This document shows, one piece after another, positions 62,680-64,000 of a DNA stretch of 64,000 nucleotides (the first letter of the stretch is position 1; each line of letters starts with the position of its first letter). Origin of the DNA: Paraburkholderia acidisoli (lineage in GTDB: Bacteria; Pseudomonadota; Gammaproteobacteria; Burkholderiales; Burkholderiaceae). Location: NCBI RefSeq assembly GCF_009789675.1, contig NZ_CP046916.1:806001-870000 (forward strand), written 5' to 3'. The notes beneath the pieces are model-generated. The model did not search any database, was not told the DNA's origin, and worked only from the letters and a program-made list of their open reading frames with translations. The position numbers and the translations under genes are program-made.

Positions 62680-63543
62680 ATGGCCACTATCGAACAAGGG
62701 CAGTTCAAGCGCGTCTGGTTCATCACGGGCGCTTCGCGCGGCATTGGCGCGCTGATCGCGGAAGCGGCGCTCGCCGACGGCAACGCGGTGGTCGCCGCGG
62801 GCCGCAACGTGGAGGCGATCACGCAACGTCTGGGCACCTCGGCCGCGCTGCTGCCCGTCGCGCTCGACGTCACGCGCGAAGACCAGGCGCACGACGCCGT
62901 GCGGGCGGCGATCGCGCGTTTCGGCCGCATCGACGTGCTGGTCAACAACGCGGGGTTCGGCCTGCTCGGCGCGATCGAGGAGTCGGCGGACAAAGACGTT
63001 CGGCGCATGTACGACACCAACGTGTTCGGCCTGCTCAACGTCACGCGCGCCGTATTGCCGGTCATGCGCGCGCAACGCGCGGGTCACGTCGTCAATATTT
63101 CGTCGATTGGCGGTTATCGCGCGGCGGCGGGATTCGGCGCGTATTCATCGACGAAATTTGCGGTGGAAGGTATCACCGAGGCCTTGCGCGCGGAACTCGC
63201 GCCGCTCGGCATTCATGCGACCGTGGTCGAGCCGGGCTACTTCCGCACCGACTTTCTCGATGCGTCTTCGCTGGTCGTGGCCCCGCAGGTGATCGACGAT
63301 TACGACGCGACCTCGGGTGCGGTGCGCCGCCGCGCGCGCGAGCTGAACCACAATCAGCCCGGCGATCCGGCGAAGCTCGCCGCGGCGATGATCGCGCTGG
63401 TGGATGCGCCCGCGCCGCCGCTGCGCCTGCCGCTCGGCACCGACACGCTCGCGGCCATCAGCGCGAAAAACGACTACGTGGCGCAGGAGATGGACGCGTG
63501 GCGTGCGCTGTCGGCATCGACGGATTTCGCGAGCGCGAGCTAA
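62680..63543 (+). CDS. SDR family oxidoreductase
   Basis: Short-chain dehydrogenase of 287 aa. Cofactor site FITGASRGIGALIAEAAL, NNAGFGLLGAIEES, catalytic Ser in VNISSIGGYRAAAG and YSSTKFA (YxxxK). Pro-Gly region VVEPGYFRTDFL. It belongs to the group related to quinone-type or retinol-like classical SDRs whose substrates vary. ATG 62680 follows GCAAGGAGAACGTC. Divergent from the LysR regulator. Downstream DNA consists of degenerate repeats. Confidence 0.92.
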   Translation: MATIEQGQFKRVWFITGASRGIGALIAEAALADGNAVVAAGRNVEAITQRLGTSAALLPVALDVTREDQAHDAVRAAIARFGRIDVLVNNAGFGLLGAIEESADKDVRRMYDTNVFGLLNVTRAVLPVMRAQRAGHVVNISSIGGYRAAAGFGAYSSTKFAVEGITEALRAELAPLGIHATVVEPGYFRTDFLDASSLVVAPQVIDDYDATSGAVRRRARELNHNQPGDPAKLAAAMIALVDAPAPPLRLPLGTDTLAAISAKNDYVAQEMDAWRALSASTDFASAS

Positions 63544-63564
63544 CGCTCCACGCGGCGACGAATA

Positions 63565-63873
63565 CGGCGCGGGGCCGCCATGCTGCGCAAGCGCACCGGG
63601 TGGGAGCGCCGAGCATGTTGGCGCCCAGCGCCGCTTTGACCAGCGAGCCGCACGCGACGGCACGACGGCGCGGGGCCGCCATGACACGCAAACGCGTTGG
63701 GTGAAGCAGGCGCGCCGAGCATGTTGGCGCCCAGCGCCGCTCAGGCCAGCGAGCCGCACGCGACGGCACGACGGCGCGGGGCCACCATGACACGCAAACG
63801 CGTCGGGTGAAGCGGGCGCGCCGAGCCTGTCAGGCGCCCAGCGCCGCCTTCGCGAGCAAGCCGCACGCGACGC
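63565..63873. repeat. Three imperfect ~105-bp tandem repeats derived from the exporter gene 3' end
   Basis: Copies at 63565-63665, 63666-63771 and 63772-63873 each begin CGGCGCGGGGCC and end with the CCGCACGCGA stretch that, in the last copy, is the true C-terminal coding part of the leftward exporter. Copy 1 read leftward still encodes ACGSLVKAALGA, matching the real ACGLLAKAALGA; copy 2 has a stop in that frame. So the gene tail plus downstream spacer was duplicated twice. Confidence 0.8.
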
Positions 63874-64000
63874 ACACGAGAATGCCCGCGAAGCCCATTT
63901 GCGTGTGACGCGCGGAAACGCGCCGCGAAGCCTGACGCCCGAGCACCATGCCCGCGACGGTGGCGAACGTGAACCACACCGTGAGGTCGAGCCGCAGCGG
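63830..64000 (-). CDS. TauE/SafE (TSUP) family exporter, C-terminal fragment
   Basis: Only the last 56 residues are in the window; the gene runs off the right edge. The visible part has LTVWFTFATVAGMVLGRQAS, a charged turn RRVSARHTQ, then the final helix GFAGILVCVACGLLAKAALG and the stop at 63830-63832. The Gly-x-x-x-Gly-Arg turn followed by a last hydrophobic helix fits the sulfite exporter TauE/SafE family, but a fragment this short leaves doubt. Its 3' end has been tandemly duplicated downstream. Confidence 0.6.
   Translation of the reverse strand, partial: PLRLDLTVWFTFATVAGMVLGRQASRRVSARHTQMGFAGILVCVACGLLAKAALGA

Overview
The window is high-GC beta-proteobacterial DNA, most likely Burkholderia sensu lato (Paraburkholderia, Caballeronia or a relative). 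The evidence is three trimeric general porins of the burkholderial type, a membrane-bound PQQ glucose dehydrogenase, an ECF42 sigma factor with DGPF partners, dense FAD/NAD(P) catabolic genes and the strong GC3 codon bias. No rRNA, tRNA, phage, IS element or CRISPR array was recognised. It reads as ordinary accessory chromosome or chromid: short regulator-plus-enzyme units.

Layout. 1-2.8 kb: a ROK regulator leading a sugar ABC transporter operon (cut by the left edge), with a perfect AT-rich operator palindrome and a duplicated leader hairpin. 2.9-4.7 kb: an MBL-fold hydrolase divergent from a TetR regulator. 4.9-7.7 kb: two DGPF/YCII proteins, a VOC protein and an ECF42 sigma factor. 7.7-13.1 kb: small membrane, PRC-barrel and GNAT genes and a SolA-type oxidase. 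13.4-25.3 kb: the centrepiece, a 13-gene unit in one direction: MBL lactonase, SDR, MmgE/PrpD, three beta-hydroxyacid dehydrogenase paralogues, NIPSNAP, aldehyde dehydrogenase, two carboxymuconolactone-decarboxylase-like proteins, MFS importer, cupin and GntR regulator. It starts at a near-consensus sigma-70 promoter carrying a TTGT-N3-ACAA GntR operator in its spacer. The same operator recurs inside the unit, and a half-matching copy lies before the regulator gene. I could not assign the substrate; this is the best candidate for an undescribed pathway.

25.4-31.4 kb: envelope genes (Cys-rich lipoprotein, NlpC/P60 lipoprotein, FemAB-like acyltransferase, glycosyltransferase) and an orphan HU gene behind an AT-rich stretch. 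31.6-37.0 kb: diguanylate cyclase, DUF427, SsuD-like monooxygenase and a hipBA toxin-antitoxin pair with visible promoter and operators. 37.5-46.9 kb: porins, MarR-M20 peptidase-TRIC unit and a PQQ glucose dehydrogenase with an alanine-rich insertion. 46.9-51.5 kb: Rieske-MFS overlap pair, an outer-membrane protein, a lipoprotein and a membrane protein. 51.8-55.4 kb: flavin monooxygenase, MHS importer, AhpD-like protein. 55.6-57.6 kb: a secreted Gly-rich, collagen-like repeat protein built from nested DNA repeats. 58.4-63.5 kb: hemerythrin, UbiM-like hydroxylase, DUF2934, a second PRC-barrel protein, LysR and a divergent SDR. The right edge carries the end of a TauE/SafE-type exporter whose 3' end has been tandemly triplicated.

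All calls come from reading the sequence and given translations by eye; no database search was run. Start codons were moved from the longest open frame wherever a ribosome binding site or signal peptide argued for it.
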